From Microbacterium sp. PM5 (GTDB taxonomy: Bacteria; Actinomycetota; Actinomycetes; Actinomycetales; Microbacteriaceae), in NCBI RefSeq assembly GCF_003293595.1, contig NZ_CP022162.1, positions 1,860,483 through 1,924,482 of the forward strand: a stretch of DNA of 64,000 bases. Direction: 5' to 3'. Position numbers and translations under genes: made by a program. This document shows positions 56,876 through 64,000 of this stretch, in pieces. The notes under the pieces are model-generated. The model ran no database searches. It was not told where the DNA came from and was given only the letters and a program-made list of their open reading frames with translations. The stretch's first letter is position 1. Every line of letters begins with the position of its first letter.

Positions 56876-58882
56876 TCAGCGTGTGAGGCGGGCCTCCCGC
56901 GCATCGCGGGCTGCGAGCTGGGCGAGCTTCGCGTTGTAGGCCTCGAGCTCGGCATCCCCCGTCCGATCGGCGTGGCGATCGCCGCGACGCTGGGCACGTT
57001 CGTCGGTGCGGCTCCACTGGATCGCCACGGTGATCGCGAGGATCAGGGTCGGGATCTCGCCGATCGACCACGCGATGCCACCCCCGGTGTACTGGTCGAC
57101 CAGCGGCGGCTCTCCCCACGTGCGTCCCATCGAACCGAACCACTCGGCGACGAACAGCCCCGACGACATCATGATCGAGATGCCGAAGAACGCGTGCATG
57201 GCCATGACGCCGATCAGCGTGAGCAGCCGGAACGGGTAGGGGTAGCGCAGGGGCACCGGGTCGATGCCGACGAGCGACTGCACGAACAGGTAGCCCGAGA
57301 TGAGGAAGTGGGCGACCATCCACTCGTGTCCGAGGTGATCGTAGAGCGTCCAGCGGAAGAGATCGGTGTAGTAGAACGCCCAGAGTGATCCGACGAACAT
57401 CGCGGCCGCGAACAGCGGATGGGTGACGACGCGCGCGAACGGCGTGTGCACCGCCCACAGGATCCACTCGCGCCCGCCGCGCGAGCCGTCGTCGCGCTTG
57501 GCGATGGCCCGCGAGGCGAGCGTCACGGGGGCACCGAAGACGAGCATCATCGGAATGGCCATCGTCAGCAGCATGTGGCCCATCATGTGCATGCTGAACA
57601 GATAGTCCTGGTACGCGTTGATCGGACCGCTCGTCACCCACAGCAGCGAGAGCATGCCCAGGACCCACAGCAGCGTGCGGTACACCGGCCAGCGGTCGCC
57701 GCGGCGATGCAGGCGCCACGCGCCGGCGAGGTAGAAGAAGAGGCCGAAGCCGACGGCGAACACCCACAGGATGTCGATGTCCCACTGCGTGAACCAGCGC
57801 GAGATGGTCAATTCGGGCGGCAGCGGCACCTCGGTGAGGATCTCCGCGGGCGTCTTGACGTCGGGAAGGCGCGTGTCGACCGGTGGGGGAGTTCGCGACA
57901 GCGCGACCGCCGCCCCGCTGGCGATGCCCATGAACACGAGCTCGAGCGTGACCAGACCCCAGAACCGGCGCGACGAGCGCTCGCCGCTCGGCTTCTCGTC
58001 CCGCTGGATACGCGAGATCAGCCCGGTGCGGTACCGCGCGCCGAGCGCCCCCATCAGCAGCAGCGCGACGACCTTCACGCCGAGCAGGGCCCCGTAGGCC
58101 GACAGCAGATACTTGGGCTCGACGACGCCGACGGCGGCACGTGCGACGCCCGACAGTGAGACGACGACGAAGGCCACGAGGGCGATGCTCGAGTACCGCG
58201 CCAGGACGTCGCCCAGCTCGGCTCCCCGCAGCTGGGGTCGCAGCACCATCAACAGCAGCAGGCCGCCGAGCCAGGCGGCGGCGGCGATGATGTGCAAAGC
58301 GAGTGCGGAGACGGCGATGTTGTGGCCGGCGTCGTCGCCGGAGTGGCCCTGGGTGGCCATCGGCACGAGGCTGGCGATCGCCAGGGCGGCCACGAACAAC
58401 GTCGAGGTCCATCCACGGACGGCGAAGGTGAGCACCGTCAGCGCGGCTCCGGCAAGGGTGGTCAGCGCCCAGGCGCGACCGGGGTCGGTCGACACCAGGA
58501 AGCGCCCCAACTGGCCACCGAACTCGGCGCCGGCGTTCGGGGTGGCATTGAAGATGTTGACGAACGTGAAGAAGGCGGTGAACCCGCTCGCGACCGTGAA
58601 GAGGGCGGCCGAGATGGATGCCACGTCCAGCGCCGTGTCGAAGGGGCGCTCCCCCGCGCGCAGCGCGAACAGCGCGAGCACGAGCGATCCGATCATGCCC
58701 GCCGCCGACAGGTTCACGCCGAGAGTGACGATCGGCAGCCCCCAGCGCACGACCGGGCCGGCGTCACCGACGAGCAGCGGGGCGGCACCCCCGCCGAACA
58801 CGAGCCCGAGCACGAGGGAGACGAGGGCGGCCGCGACGAGGATCGCCGGGCCCACGAAACGCATCACACGGGTCGGGATCAC
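56876..58882 (-). CDS. CopD-CtaG fusion: copper resistance / cytochrome c oxidase assembly protein
   Basis: The 668-residue membrane protein joins a CopD-like N-half (about 360 residues, with HSGDDAGHNIAVSALALHIIAAAAWLGGLLLL) to a C-terminal CtaG/Caa3-assembly-like half (DIDILWVFAVGFGLFFYLAG, SMHMMGHMLLTMAIPMMLV, MAHFLISGYLFVQSLVG-type helices). It should move copper across the membrane and help build the copper site of the respiratory oxidase. This fusion is common in actinobacteria. TAGGCT at 58889-58894 lies 6 bases before GTG 58882. Confidence 0.88.
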   Translation of the reverse strand: MIPTRVMRFVGPAILVAAALVSLVLGLVFGGGAAPLLVGDAGPVVRWGLPIVTLGVNLSAAGMIGSLVLALFALRAGERPFDTALDVASISAALFTVASGFTAFFTFVNIFNATPNAGAEFGGQLGRFLVSTDPGRAWALTTLAGAALTVLTFAVRGWTSTLFVAALAIASLVPMATQGHSGDDAGHNIAVSALALHIIAAAAWLGGLLLLMVLRPQLRGAELGDVLARYSSIALVAFVVVSLSGVARAAVGVVEPKYLLSAYGALLGVKVVALLLMGALGARYRTGLISRIQRDEKPSGERSSRRFWGLVTLELVFMGIASGAAVALSRTPPPVDTRLPDVKTPAEILTEVPLPPELTISRWFTQWDIDILWVFAVGFGLFFYLAGAWRLHRRGDRWPVYRTLLWVLGMLSLLWVTSGPINAYQDYLFSMHMMGHMLLTMAIPMMLVFGAPVTLASRAIAKRDDGSRGGREWILWAVHTPFARVVTHPLFAAAMFVGSLWAFYYTDLFRWTLYDHLGHEWMVAHFLISGYLFVQSLVGIDPVPLRYPYPFRLLTLIGVMAMHAFFGISIMMSSGLFVAEWFGSMGRTWGEPPLVDQYTGGGIAWSIGEIPTLILAITVAIQWSRTDERAQRRGDRHADRTGDAELEAYNAKLAQLAARDAREARLTR

Positions 58883-58915
58883 CCGTCCAGCCTACGCGGC
58901 GCCGGACACGCCGAA

Positions 58916-58941
58916 GGGGGGATGCCGAACGGCATCCCCCC
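58916..58941 (-). terminator. Hairpin after the HU gene
   Basis: GGGGGGATGCC (58916-58926) pairs with GGCATCCCCCC (58931-58941) around loop GAAC. It lies 16 bases past the HU stop on the minus strand. The T-run is short, but the stem is very stable. Confidence 0.6.
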
Positions 58942-58957
58942 TCGTGCAGGGCCGTAC

Positions 58958-59236
58958 TTACTTGACGGCGGCCTTGAGCTTGGAGCCCGCGGTGACCTTG
59001 ACGCGCTTGCCGGCGGCGATCTTGATCTCCTCGCCCGTCTGCGGGTTGCGGCCCGTACGCGCGGCGGTGGCGACCTGCTCGAACGAGAGGAAGCCGGGGA
59101 TCGTGACCTTCTCGCCCTTGGCGACGGCCTCGGAGACAGCCGAGAACAGGCCGTCGACGACGCGGCCGACGGTGGCCTGGCTCTCGCCGGTGGCGCTGGC
59201 GATGCTTGCGACGAGCTCAGTCTTGGTGATAGCCAT
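58958..59236 (-). CDS. hup: HU-family nucleoid protein
   Basis: The 92-residue protein is a plain HU: MAITKTELVASIASATGES, the dimer helices, KGEKVTIPGFLSFEQV and the DNA-binding arm ARTGRNPQTGEEIKIAAGK. It lacks the lysine-rich tail of mycobacterial HupB. It binds and bends DNA. The ATG at 59236 follows GGAGGAC; an in-frame start at 59338 would cross the promoter. Confidence 0.95.
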   Translation of the reverse strand: MAITKTELVASIASATGESQATVGRVVDGLFSAVSEAVAKGEKVTIPGFLSFEQVATAARTGRNPQTGEEIKIAAGKRVKVTAGSKLKAAVK

Positions 59237-59596
59237 TGGGGTTGTCCTCCAGACGGCAGCGAATGCCGCCTTCAGTGAGATCGGACCGGACGACGAGCGC
59301 CCGGTTTGGTCGATGGGACCGCCCCCGAATATACCCACGATCCGCGGAAATCCGCGGATTTACGCCCTCCAGACGTCATTCTCCCCGGCGTGTCGGCGTC
59401 GTACGGTGACGGATGGGGCTGGTGTGACTACGGCATCCGCTGGCCGCGCGGCCGCGGATTCGGACATCGACACCAGAATCGGATGCCGAGGGCCGCCCCG
59501 TCCGCATCCGATGACGGTCTCCGAATCCGGCGTCGGGTGGGAACGCAGAAGGCCCGTCCCTGACGGGACGGGCCTTCGAGACGTGTGCGTCGGTGC
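59237..59596. other. 360-base gap between HU and rpsN: HU promoter region and a terminator
   Basis: On the minus strand TATATT (59333-59328) is a strong -10 for HU. Just upstream lies the 14-base perfect palindrome AAATCCGCGGATTT (59348-59361), with a further ATCCGCGGA copy beside it. A low-quality frame at 59306-59563 crosses these elements and has no protein character, so it is not called. The rpsN terminator ends the gap. I see nothing else. Confidence 0.5.
59549..59576 (-). terminator. Terminator of the rpmB-rpmG-rpsN operon
   Basis: AAGGCCCGTCCC (59549-59560) and GGGACGGGCCTT (59565-59576) form a 12-base perfect stem with loop TGAC, 20 bases past the rpsN stop. Confidence 0.75.
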
Positions 59597-59902
59597 TTAC
59601 CAGCTCGACTTGGTCACACCGGGCAGCTCGCCCTTGTGCGCCATGTCGCGGAAGCGAACACGCGAGATGCCGAACTTCGACAGGTAGCCGCGGGGGCGAC
59701 CGTCGATGGCGTCGCGACCACGCAGGCGCACGGGCGACGCATTGCGGGGCAGCTTCTGCAGGCCGACACGGGCGGCCTCGCGGGCCTCGTCGGTCGCGTT
59801 CGGGTCGACGAGGGTCTTCTTCAGCTCGGCACGCTTCTCGGCGTAACGGGCGACGACCTCCTCGCGCTGGTTGTTGCGCGCGATCTTGCTCTTCTTGGCC
59901 AT
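59597..59902 (-). CDS. rpsN: 30S ribosomal protein S14, zinc-free form
   Basis: The 101-residue S14 is the long form ([49 protein letters not shown]). It lacks the CxxC...CxxC zinc site of the short form. It binds 16S rRNA in the head of the small subunit. It is the last gene of the cluster, 4 bases after rpmG. Confidence 0.97.
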   Translation of the reverse strand: MAKKSKIARNNQREEVVARYAEKRAELKKTLVDPNATDEAREAARVGLQKLPRNASPVRLRGRDAIDGRPRGYLSKFGISRVRFRDMAHKGELPGVTKSSW

Positions 59903-59906
59903 GAGA

Positions 59907-60077
59907 TCAGCGCTCCTCTCGGAATTCGACGTGCTTGCGGATCACCGGGTCGTACTTCTTGAGCACGATGCGGTCGGGGTTGTTGCGACGGTTCTTACGC
60001 GTCACGTAGGTGTACCCCGTGCCGGCGGTCGACCGGAGCTTGATGATCGGACGAACGTCCTGAGCCTTCTTCGCCAT
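59907..60077 (-). CDS. rpmG: 50S ribosomal protein L33, zinc-free form
   Basis: This gene encodes 56 residues: [20 protein letters not shown] then [20 protein letters not shown] and [10 protein letters not shown]. The pair of CxxC motifs of zinc-binding L33 is absent. Its start codon shares one base with the rpmB stop (60077), so the two are coupled. L33 sits by the E site of the large subunit. Confidence 0.95.
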   Translation of the reverse strand: MAKKAQDVRPIIKLRSTAGTGYTYVTRKNRRNNPDRIVLKKYDPVIRKHVEFREER

Positions 60078-60313
60078 TAGAGCTTCACACCCTTCGCGAT
60101 GAGGTCCTTGACGACCGACTCGATGCCGCGGGCGTCAATGACCTTGATGCCCTTGGCCGACACGTTCAGCGTGATCTTGCGACCGAGCGAAGGAACGTAG
60201 TAGGTCTTCTTCTGCACGTTCGGGTCGAAGCGACGCTTCGTCCGGCGGTGCGAGTGCGAGATGTTGTGACCGAAGCCGGGAACTGCTCCGGTCACCTGGC
60301 ACACTGCTGCCAT
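60077..60313 (-). CDS. rpmB: 50S ribosomal protein L28
   Basis: The 78-residue protein starts [20 protein letters not shown] and ends [16 protein letters not shown]. Only one Cys is present, so the four-cysteine zinc site of some L28 forms is missing. The ATG at 60313 follows AGGAG in AAGGAGAATCACT. TAGACT (60435-60430, minus strand) is a likely -10, leaving a leader of about 110 bases with no Zur-like AT-rich box that I can see. Confidence 0.95.
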   Translation of the reverse strand: MAAVCQVTGAVPGFGHNISHSHRRTKRRFDPNVQKKTYYVPSLGRKITLNVSAKGIKVIDARGIESVVKDLIAKGVKL

Positions 60314-60476
60314 AGTGATTCTCCTTAGTACCGTGACACCGGACGGTGCCACCCAAGATCCCTTGTCTGCATCCCTCTGAGAACACAGGGATACGAACTG
60401 CGTGCTGGAGTGCGCGCAGACAAAGAGTCAGTCTAGCACGGCCGGGCGTGTCGGCTTGACGTCGCGCCGTCGCCGA
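60314..60476 (-). promoter_or_regulatory. Leader and promoter of the rpmB operon
   Basis: The 163-base gap holds -10 TAGACT at 60435-60430 and a long GC-rich leader. No clear -35, Zur box or autogenous hairpin was found. The MFS gene ends at 60477. Confidence 0.45.
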
Positions 60477-61724
60477 TCACGCGGCGAGGCGGCGCACCAT
60501 GCGAGGTGTCGCCACCGAGATCAGGACGAGCACCAAACCGGCGAAGACCCCGAGGACGACGGGCAGGGCGAGCCACGCGAGGGCGGCTCCGATCAGCAGG
60601 GTCGGGACGGCGAGTCCGACGTAGGCGATCAGGAAGATCGCGGCGAGCACCTCGCCGCGAGAGCCCGCCGGCGCGAGCGAGCCGGCGACACCCAGCGACG
60701 CACGGAACATCACGCCCACGCCCGCTCCCGCCGCCACACCGCCGATCACGAACGCGGCCAGGGCGCCCATCGCGACGGCGACCGCGACGAGCACGATCCC
60801 GACACCCATCAGGATCCACGACAGCAGCAGTTGACGACGCAGGCTGAGTCGTACGGTGACCACCTGGGCGACCGCTGCCGACATGAAGACGGCGAACGGC
60901 ACGGCTCCGGCGGCGAGTCGCGACGTGACGCCCATGGCCTGCGCCAGCACCGTCGGGGTGAGCGCCATCATCAGACCGAAGACAGCGAAGCCGGTGAAGG
61001 CGCCGGTCCCCGCCGCCCAGAACGCGCCCCGCGCGGCGGCCGGAATCGCGACGCGCTGCGGACGGTAGCTCCGGCGCTGCTGCCCGCGGTCGACGGTCTC
61101 GGGAATCACCGCTGTCGCCACGAGAGCGAGGACGAGCAGCCCGAGGAACACCGCGTAGGGCGTCTCCAGCGGAGCGGGCACCCAGGTGATCAGCGCACCG
61201 GCGACGAGCGGCCCGACGGCCAGTCCCCCGATGTTCGCGAAGTTGGAGACGACCGGGGCGATCGTCGACGACGGCACCGCCACGGCGCGCAGTTCGGCGA
61301 TGTGCGCCGTCGCAGTGGCGGTCAACCCGCCGATGCCGACGCCGGAGACGAAGCGGGCCACGATGAGTCCCGTGACGTCCTGCCAGAGCAGGAACATCAC
61401 GGCGGCGACGATCTCGACGGCGAGCGCGGCGATGAACACGACGCGGCGGCCCCACCAATCGCTGACGTGGCCGACGAGGTACAGGCTCACGGCGACACCG
61501 ACGGCATATGCGGCGAAGATGACGGTCACCACGATCGGCGAGAAGCCGTCGCGCTGCTGATAGAGCGCGTAGATCGGGGTGGGAATGGTCGAGAACGCCA
61601 TCGCGATGGCGAAGGCGAGCACGGCCGTCCAGAAGCCGGCGGAGTGCGCCGCACGCGAGCGGCGCGGGGAGGACGCGGATGCCGAGGCGGGCGACCCGGC
61701 GGCGGGGAGGCTGGTGGTGGTCAT
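60477..61724 (-). CDS. MFS transporter, multidrug/sugar-efflux type
   Basis: The 415-residue protein has 12 membrane helices with the MFS loop GHVSDWWGRRVVF between helices 2 and 3 and PIYALYQQRDGFSPIVVT in helix 1, as in AraJ/Bcr-like exporters. It should pump a drug or metabolite out using protons. Its start, at ATG 61724, is divergent from the LysR gene, which probably controls it. The upstream TTG/ATG codons in frame lack a ribosome-binding site. Confidence 0.87.
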   Translation of the reverse strand: MTTTSLPAAGSPASASASSPRRSRAAHSAGFWTAVLAFAIAMAFSTIPTPIYALYQQRDGFSPIVVTVIFAAYAVGVAVSLYLVGHVSDWWGRRVVFIAALAVEIVAAVMFLLWQDVTGLIVARFVSGVGIGGLTATATAHIAELRAVAVPSSTIAPVVSNFANIGGLAVGPLVAGALITWVPAPLETPYAVFLGLLVLALVATAVIPETVDRGQQRRSYRPQRVAIPAAARGAFWAAGTGAFTGFAVFGLMMALTPTVLAQAMGVTSRLAAGAVPFAVFMSAAVAQVVTVRLSLRRQLLLSWILMGVGIVLVAVAVAMGALAAFVIGGVAAGAGVGVMFRASLGVAGSLAPAGSRGEVLAAIFLIAYVGLAVPTLLIGAALAWLALPVVLGVFAGLVLVLISVATPRMVRRLAA

Positions 61725-61807
61725 GACCTCAGGATGCGCTTTCCGTCGCATCGAGTCCAACGAATTCGATTGATGCTATTCATCGACATCATCGATAGTT
61801 TGTCTCC

Positions 61808-62680
61808 ATGGACACGAGGCTGCTGGAGTACTTCGTCGCCGTCGCCGAGGAGTCGAGCTTCACGCGCGCCGCGGCTCGGCTGTACGTCGTGCAGTCGACG
61901 GTGTCGGCCGGCATCCAGACTCTCGAGCAGCGCATGGGAACCCGGCTCATCGAACGTTCCGGCCGCCGCGTCGCGCTGACGGCCGCCGGTGAGCACCTGC
62001 TGGAGCCCGCTCGGGAGATCGTCGATGCGACGAGCCGATTGCAGAGCGCAGTGACCGGTCGCATCGAGGGCCTGCTGCGCGTCGGGATCTTCGTCAACCT
62101 TCCGACCCTGCGCATGCCCGAGCTGTTCGCCGCCTTCCGCGCCCAGCATCCCCTCGTGCGCCTACGACTCGTCTCGTCGCCGTCCGGTTCCACCGGGCTC
62201 GCCGACGAGCTGCAGCGCGGACGGATCGACCTCGCTTTCATGGGGCTGCCGTCGACGGAGCTGCCCGATCTGGAGACGGTCGAGCTCGTGCGCTCGCCCT
62301 TCGTCGCGCTTCTCCCCGACGCTCACGAGCTCAGCGCGCTGGCGGAGATTCCTCTGGAGCGTCTGGCGACCGAGGCCTGGATCGACGCACCGCACGGCTT
62401 CGGTCACCGCGTGCTCCTCGAGCGAGCACTCGCGCGCGCCGGCCTCGTGCGCGAGGTGGCGACGGAGGTCTCCGCCGTCGGCGACATCCCGTCGTTCGTC
62501 GCCGCCGGCTTCGGCGTGGCGCTGGTGCCCGAGGGGCTCGTCGTTCCGACGGCCGGTACGATCGCGGTGCCCGTCACACCGGTGATCGAGTGGCCGCTGA
62601 GCGTGAGCACCCGACCACACGCCGGTCCGGCCGCGATCGCACTGCGCGAGGTCATGGTGCAGCGGTTCGCCGTCGACTGA
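61808..62680 (+). CDS. LysR-family transcriptional regulator
   Basis: The 290-residue protein has the LysR head (MDTRLLEYFVAVAEESSFTR, AAARLYVVQSTVSAGIQTLE) and the substrate-binding core (GLLRVGIFVNLPTLRMPEL). TAGTTT at 61796-61801 lies 6 bases before the ATG. The 83-base gap to the MFS gene has AT-rich dyads (CGAT-x-ATCG) where it could bind. It likely activates the MFS gene with a ligand. Confidence 0.88.
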   Translation: MDTRLLEYFVAVAEESSFTRAAARLYVVQSTVSAGIQTLEQRMGTRLIERSGRRVALTAAGEHLLEPAREIVDATSRLQSAVTGRIEGLLRVGIFVNLPTLRMPELFAAFRAQHPLVRLRLVSSPSGSTGLADELQRGRIDLAFMGLPSTELPDLETVELVRSPFVALLPDAHELSALAEIPLERLATEAWIDAPHGFGHRVLLERALARAGLVREVATEVSAVGDIPSFVAAGFGVALVPEGLVVPTAGTIAVPVTPVIEWPLSVSTRPHAGPAAIALREVMVQRFAVD

Positions 62681-62684
62681 GAGC

Positions 62685-63356
62685 TCAGAGCGTCGGACCG
62701 GCTCCGCGCCCCCAGCGAAACGGCGAGACGGTCGGATCCCCCGAGATCCAGAACCGCCACGGGAATGCGGCCGTCCCCGCGACGCCCGCCACTCCGACGC
62801 GGGGACCCGCCTCGACGTCGGCGCGGGCCACCACCGGCAGCCACAGTCGAGCGGACGCGCCGGCCCGCGGACGAGCGGTGACCGCGTCGATGCCGTCGTG
62901 CACGGGATGGCGCAGGCCCACGGCATCCCCGAGGCGGCCGGGGCCGCGAGCCAGATCCCGCGCGACCCGCGCGGCGGGGCGGCGGGCGAAGGCGACATCC
63001 TCGCCCTCGATCACGGCCCCCGCACGCAGCAGGATCCCGCCGGCCTGACCCTCGGGGGCGCAGACGACGTTGACGCACGAGTGGATGCCGTGGCTCAAGT
63101 AGACGTAGAGGTGGCCCGGCTCGCCCCACATCGTGGCGTTGCGGGCGGTTCGCCCCATCCGCGCGTGGGATCCGGGATCGGGCTCGGGCCCGGTGCCCGC
63201 GCCGTGGTACGCCTCCACCTCGGTGAGGCGCACGGCCACCCGCGCCTTGCCGACGGTGACCTCCAGCACGCCGCCGAGCAGGCGCGGCGCCACCTCCACC
63301 GGCAGCGCCGTGAGCGCCGCCCGGGTCGCGGGAATCAGGCCCGAGCGCTCGCTCAT
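62685..63356 (-). CDS. DNA-3-methyladenine glycosylase (AAG/MPG type)
   Basis: The 223-residue protein matches the MPG family: VEVAPRLLGGVLE, VRLTEVEAYHGAGTG with the catalytic Glu of the E-x-E pair, MWGEPGHLYVYLSHGIHSCVNVV and ARGPGRLGDAVGL. It removes alkylated purines as the first step of base excision repair. ATG 63356 overlaps the upstream stop (ATGA), so the two are co-translated. Confidence 0.92.
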   Translation of the reverse strand: MSERSGLIPATRAALTALPVEVAPRLLGGVLEVTVGKARVAVRLTEVEAYHGAGTGPEPDPGSHARMGRTARNATMWGEPGHLYVYLSHGIHSCVNVVCAPEGQAGGILLRAGAVIEGEDVAFARRPAARVARDLARGPGRLGDAVGLRHPVHDGIDAVTARPRAGASARLWLPVVARADVEAGPRVGVAGVAGTAAFPWRFWISGDPTVSPFRWGRGAGPTL

Positions 63357-64000
63357 GTGCGCGGCGGCGTCTGGCACCACGAGATGTCGAAGCCCGCGAG
63401 GGCGCCGACCTCGGTGCCGGCCTCCGCGCCGGTAAGAGCCACGACGTGCGTGCGCAGGTGCGTCGGCATCGGCAGCTTGTACCCGTCATACGGGTTCGAC
63501 ACGGCATCCGGGGCCACCAGGAAGGCGGCGTATCTCCCGCTCGGGGACACGCACGACTGGATGAGGATGTCTTTCGGGTCGACGGAGAAGACCGGCGTCG
63601 CCTGACCCGCGGTGTCGACGACGTTGACGGTGGTCGAGCGCACGGTGAAGCCGTCGACGACGGCGAGCACCCGCAGCGTGTCGCCGTTGGTCATCGGCAC
63701 CATCTTGTTCGTCTGGCCCAGAGCCTTGTCGGTCGGCGGCAGGTCGACCTGCTTGGCCGTGGCCAGGTCGATGGCCGCGGGCCCCTCCACACGCTCGACG
63801 ATCGCGGTGGTCGTGCCGCGCGCGATGCCGTCGATCGACACGGCGTTGCCGAGGGTGACCGGGTCGCCGCCGGACGGGGAGATGAGAGTGAGAGCTCCGT
63901 CGTACGTGAGCATGAGGATGCTGTCGGTGCCGGGCACGAACCGCCAGTCGTCGACGCGGGACTCGCCGCCGCTGCGCTGGATCATCGTCGGCTGCGCATC
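63353..64000 (-). CDS. Beta-rich (propeller-like) protein, N-terminus missing
   Basis: The frame is open to the window end, so the true start lies beyond base 64000. The 216 visible residues are strands with periodic turns (SILMLTYDGALTLISPSGGD, VFSVDPKDILIQSCVSPSGRYAAFLV), as in beta-propellers or dipeptidyl-peptidase-like N-domains. No catalytic motif is seen. It precedes the glycosylase gene with a 4-base overlap. Confidence 0.6.
   Translation of the reverse strand, partial: DAQPTMIQRSGGESRVDDWRFVPGTDSILMLTYDGALTLISPSGGDPVTLGNAVSIDGIARGTTTAIVERVEGPAAIDLATAKQVDLPPTDKALGQTNKMVPMTNGDTLRVLAVVDGFTVRSTTVNVVDTAGQATPVFSVDPKDILIQSCVSPSGRYAAFLVAPDAVSNPYDGYKLPMPTHLRTHVVALTGAEAGTEVGALAGFDISWCQTPPRT

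Noticed and set aside
59306-59563. 85-codon frame in the HU-rpsN gap.
   Set aside because: It crosses the HU promoter and palindrome and reaches into the rpsN terminator, with no ribosome-binding site or recognisable protein features.
60314-60436. Riboswitch or Zur box in the rpmB leader.
   Set aside because: The leader is GC-rich without the AT-rich dyad of Zur sites or a recognisable aptamer.

Overview
The window is high-GC DNA with codon use, gene families and promoter style typical of a Gram-positive actinobacterium. It most resembles a Microbacterium-like member of the Microbacteriaceae; this is an inference from gene content (HspR-controlled dnaK operon, CopD-CtaG fusion, GH13 and GH92 sugar loci, DUF6230/DUF6114 pair, LAXTG-type sorting signal), not from a database search. 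Genes are densely packed on both strands. Many start without a leader: a TANNNT -10 hexamer lies only 6-7 bases before the start codon. I saw no rRNA operon, prophage, insertion sequence or CRISPR array. One tRNA gene (Gly, CCC) is present.

Layout. 1-3.5 kb: truncated ABC-2 permease, Na+/H+ antiporter, RraA-like protein, nitroreductase. 3.5-5.9 kb: ClpB-type disaggregase lacking the N-domain, with an HspR operator. 5.9-9.4 kb: a five-gene module led by an ESX/EspC-like small protein and a long helical, membrane-inserting protein, then a four-helix membrane protein and two unknown soluble proteins. 9.4-10.6 kb: GlxA-type regulator and a 39-residue membrane peptide. 10.6-19.9 kb: a seven-gene starch/maltodextrin operon (secreted amylase, alpha-glucosidase, binding lipoprotein, two permeases, a cytosolic GH13 enzyme, LacI regulator). 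19.9-28.3 kb: two GT4 glycosyltransferases, a small unknown protein coupled to a GH92 alpha-mannosidase, a K+ channel and a DUF2252 protein. 28.3-32.4 kb: dnaK-grpE-dnaJ-hspR with two HspR sites around the promoter.

32.4-43.4 kb: MFS transporter, DEAD-box RNA helicase, DUF427 and LON-domain proteins, a MarR regulator facing a histidine-rich partner across three palindromes, a BCCT transporter, dCTP deaminase, and a TetR regulator facing a DUF6230-DUF6114-secreted protein operon. 43.4-51.8 kb: alpha/beta hydrolase, tRNA-Gly, a multidomain GH9 cellulase behind a CebR-like 31-base palindrome, LtrA, a lysozyme-like protein and a DMT exporter. 51.8-58.9 kb: a PBP-like lipoprotein whose catalytic motifs are all degenerate, DUF2470 and heme oxygenase with an iron box, a Pif1/RecD-like helicase, an anchored unknown protein and the CopD-CtaG fusion. 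58.9-64 kb: HU, the rpmB-rpmG-rpsN cluster with proteins lacking zinc-binding cysteines, an MFS/LysR pair, 3-methyladenine glycosylase and a truncated beta-rich protein.

The clearest functional networks are (i) the heat-shock regulon, in which HspR made at 28.7 kb should bind its sites at the dnaK and clpB promoters; (ii) the starch operon, which covers extracellular cleavage, import, cytosolic hydrolysis and regulation but lacks its own ATPase; and (iii) iron/heme handling. The best candidates for undescribed biology are the ESX-like module at 5.9-9.4 kb with a possible relative at 22.3 kb, the DUF6230/DUF6114 operon, and the MarR/histidine-rich pair.
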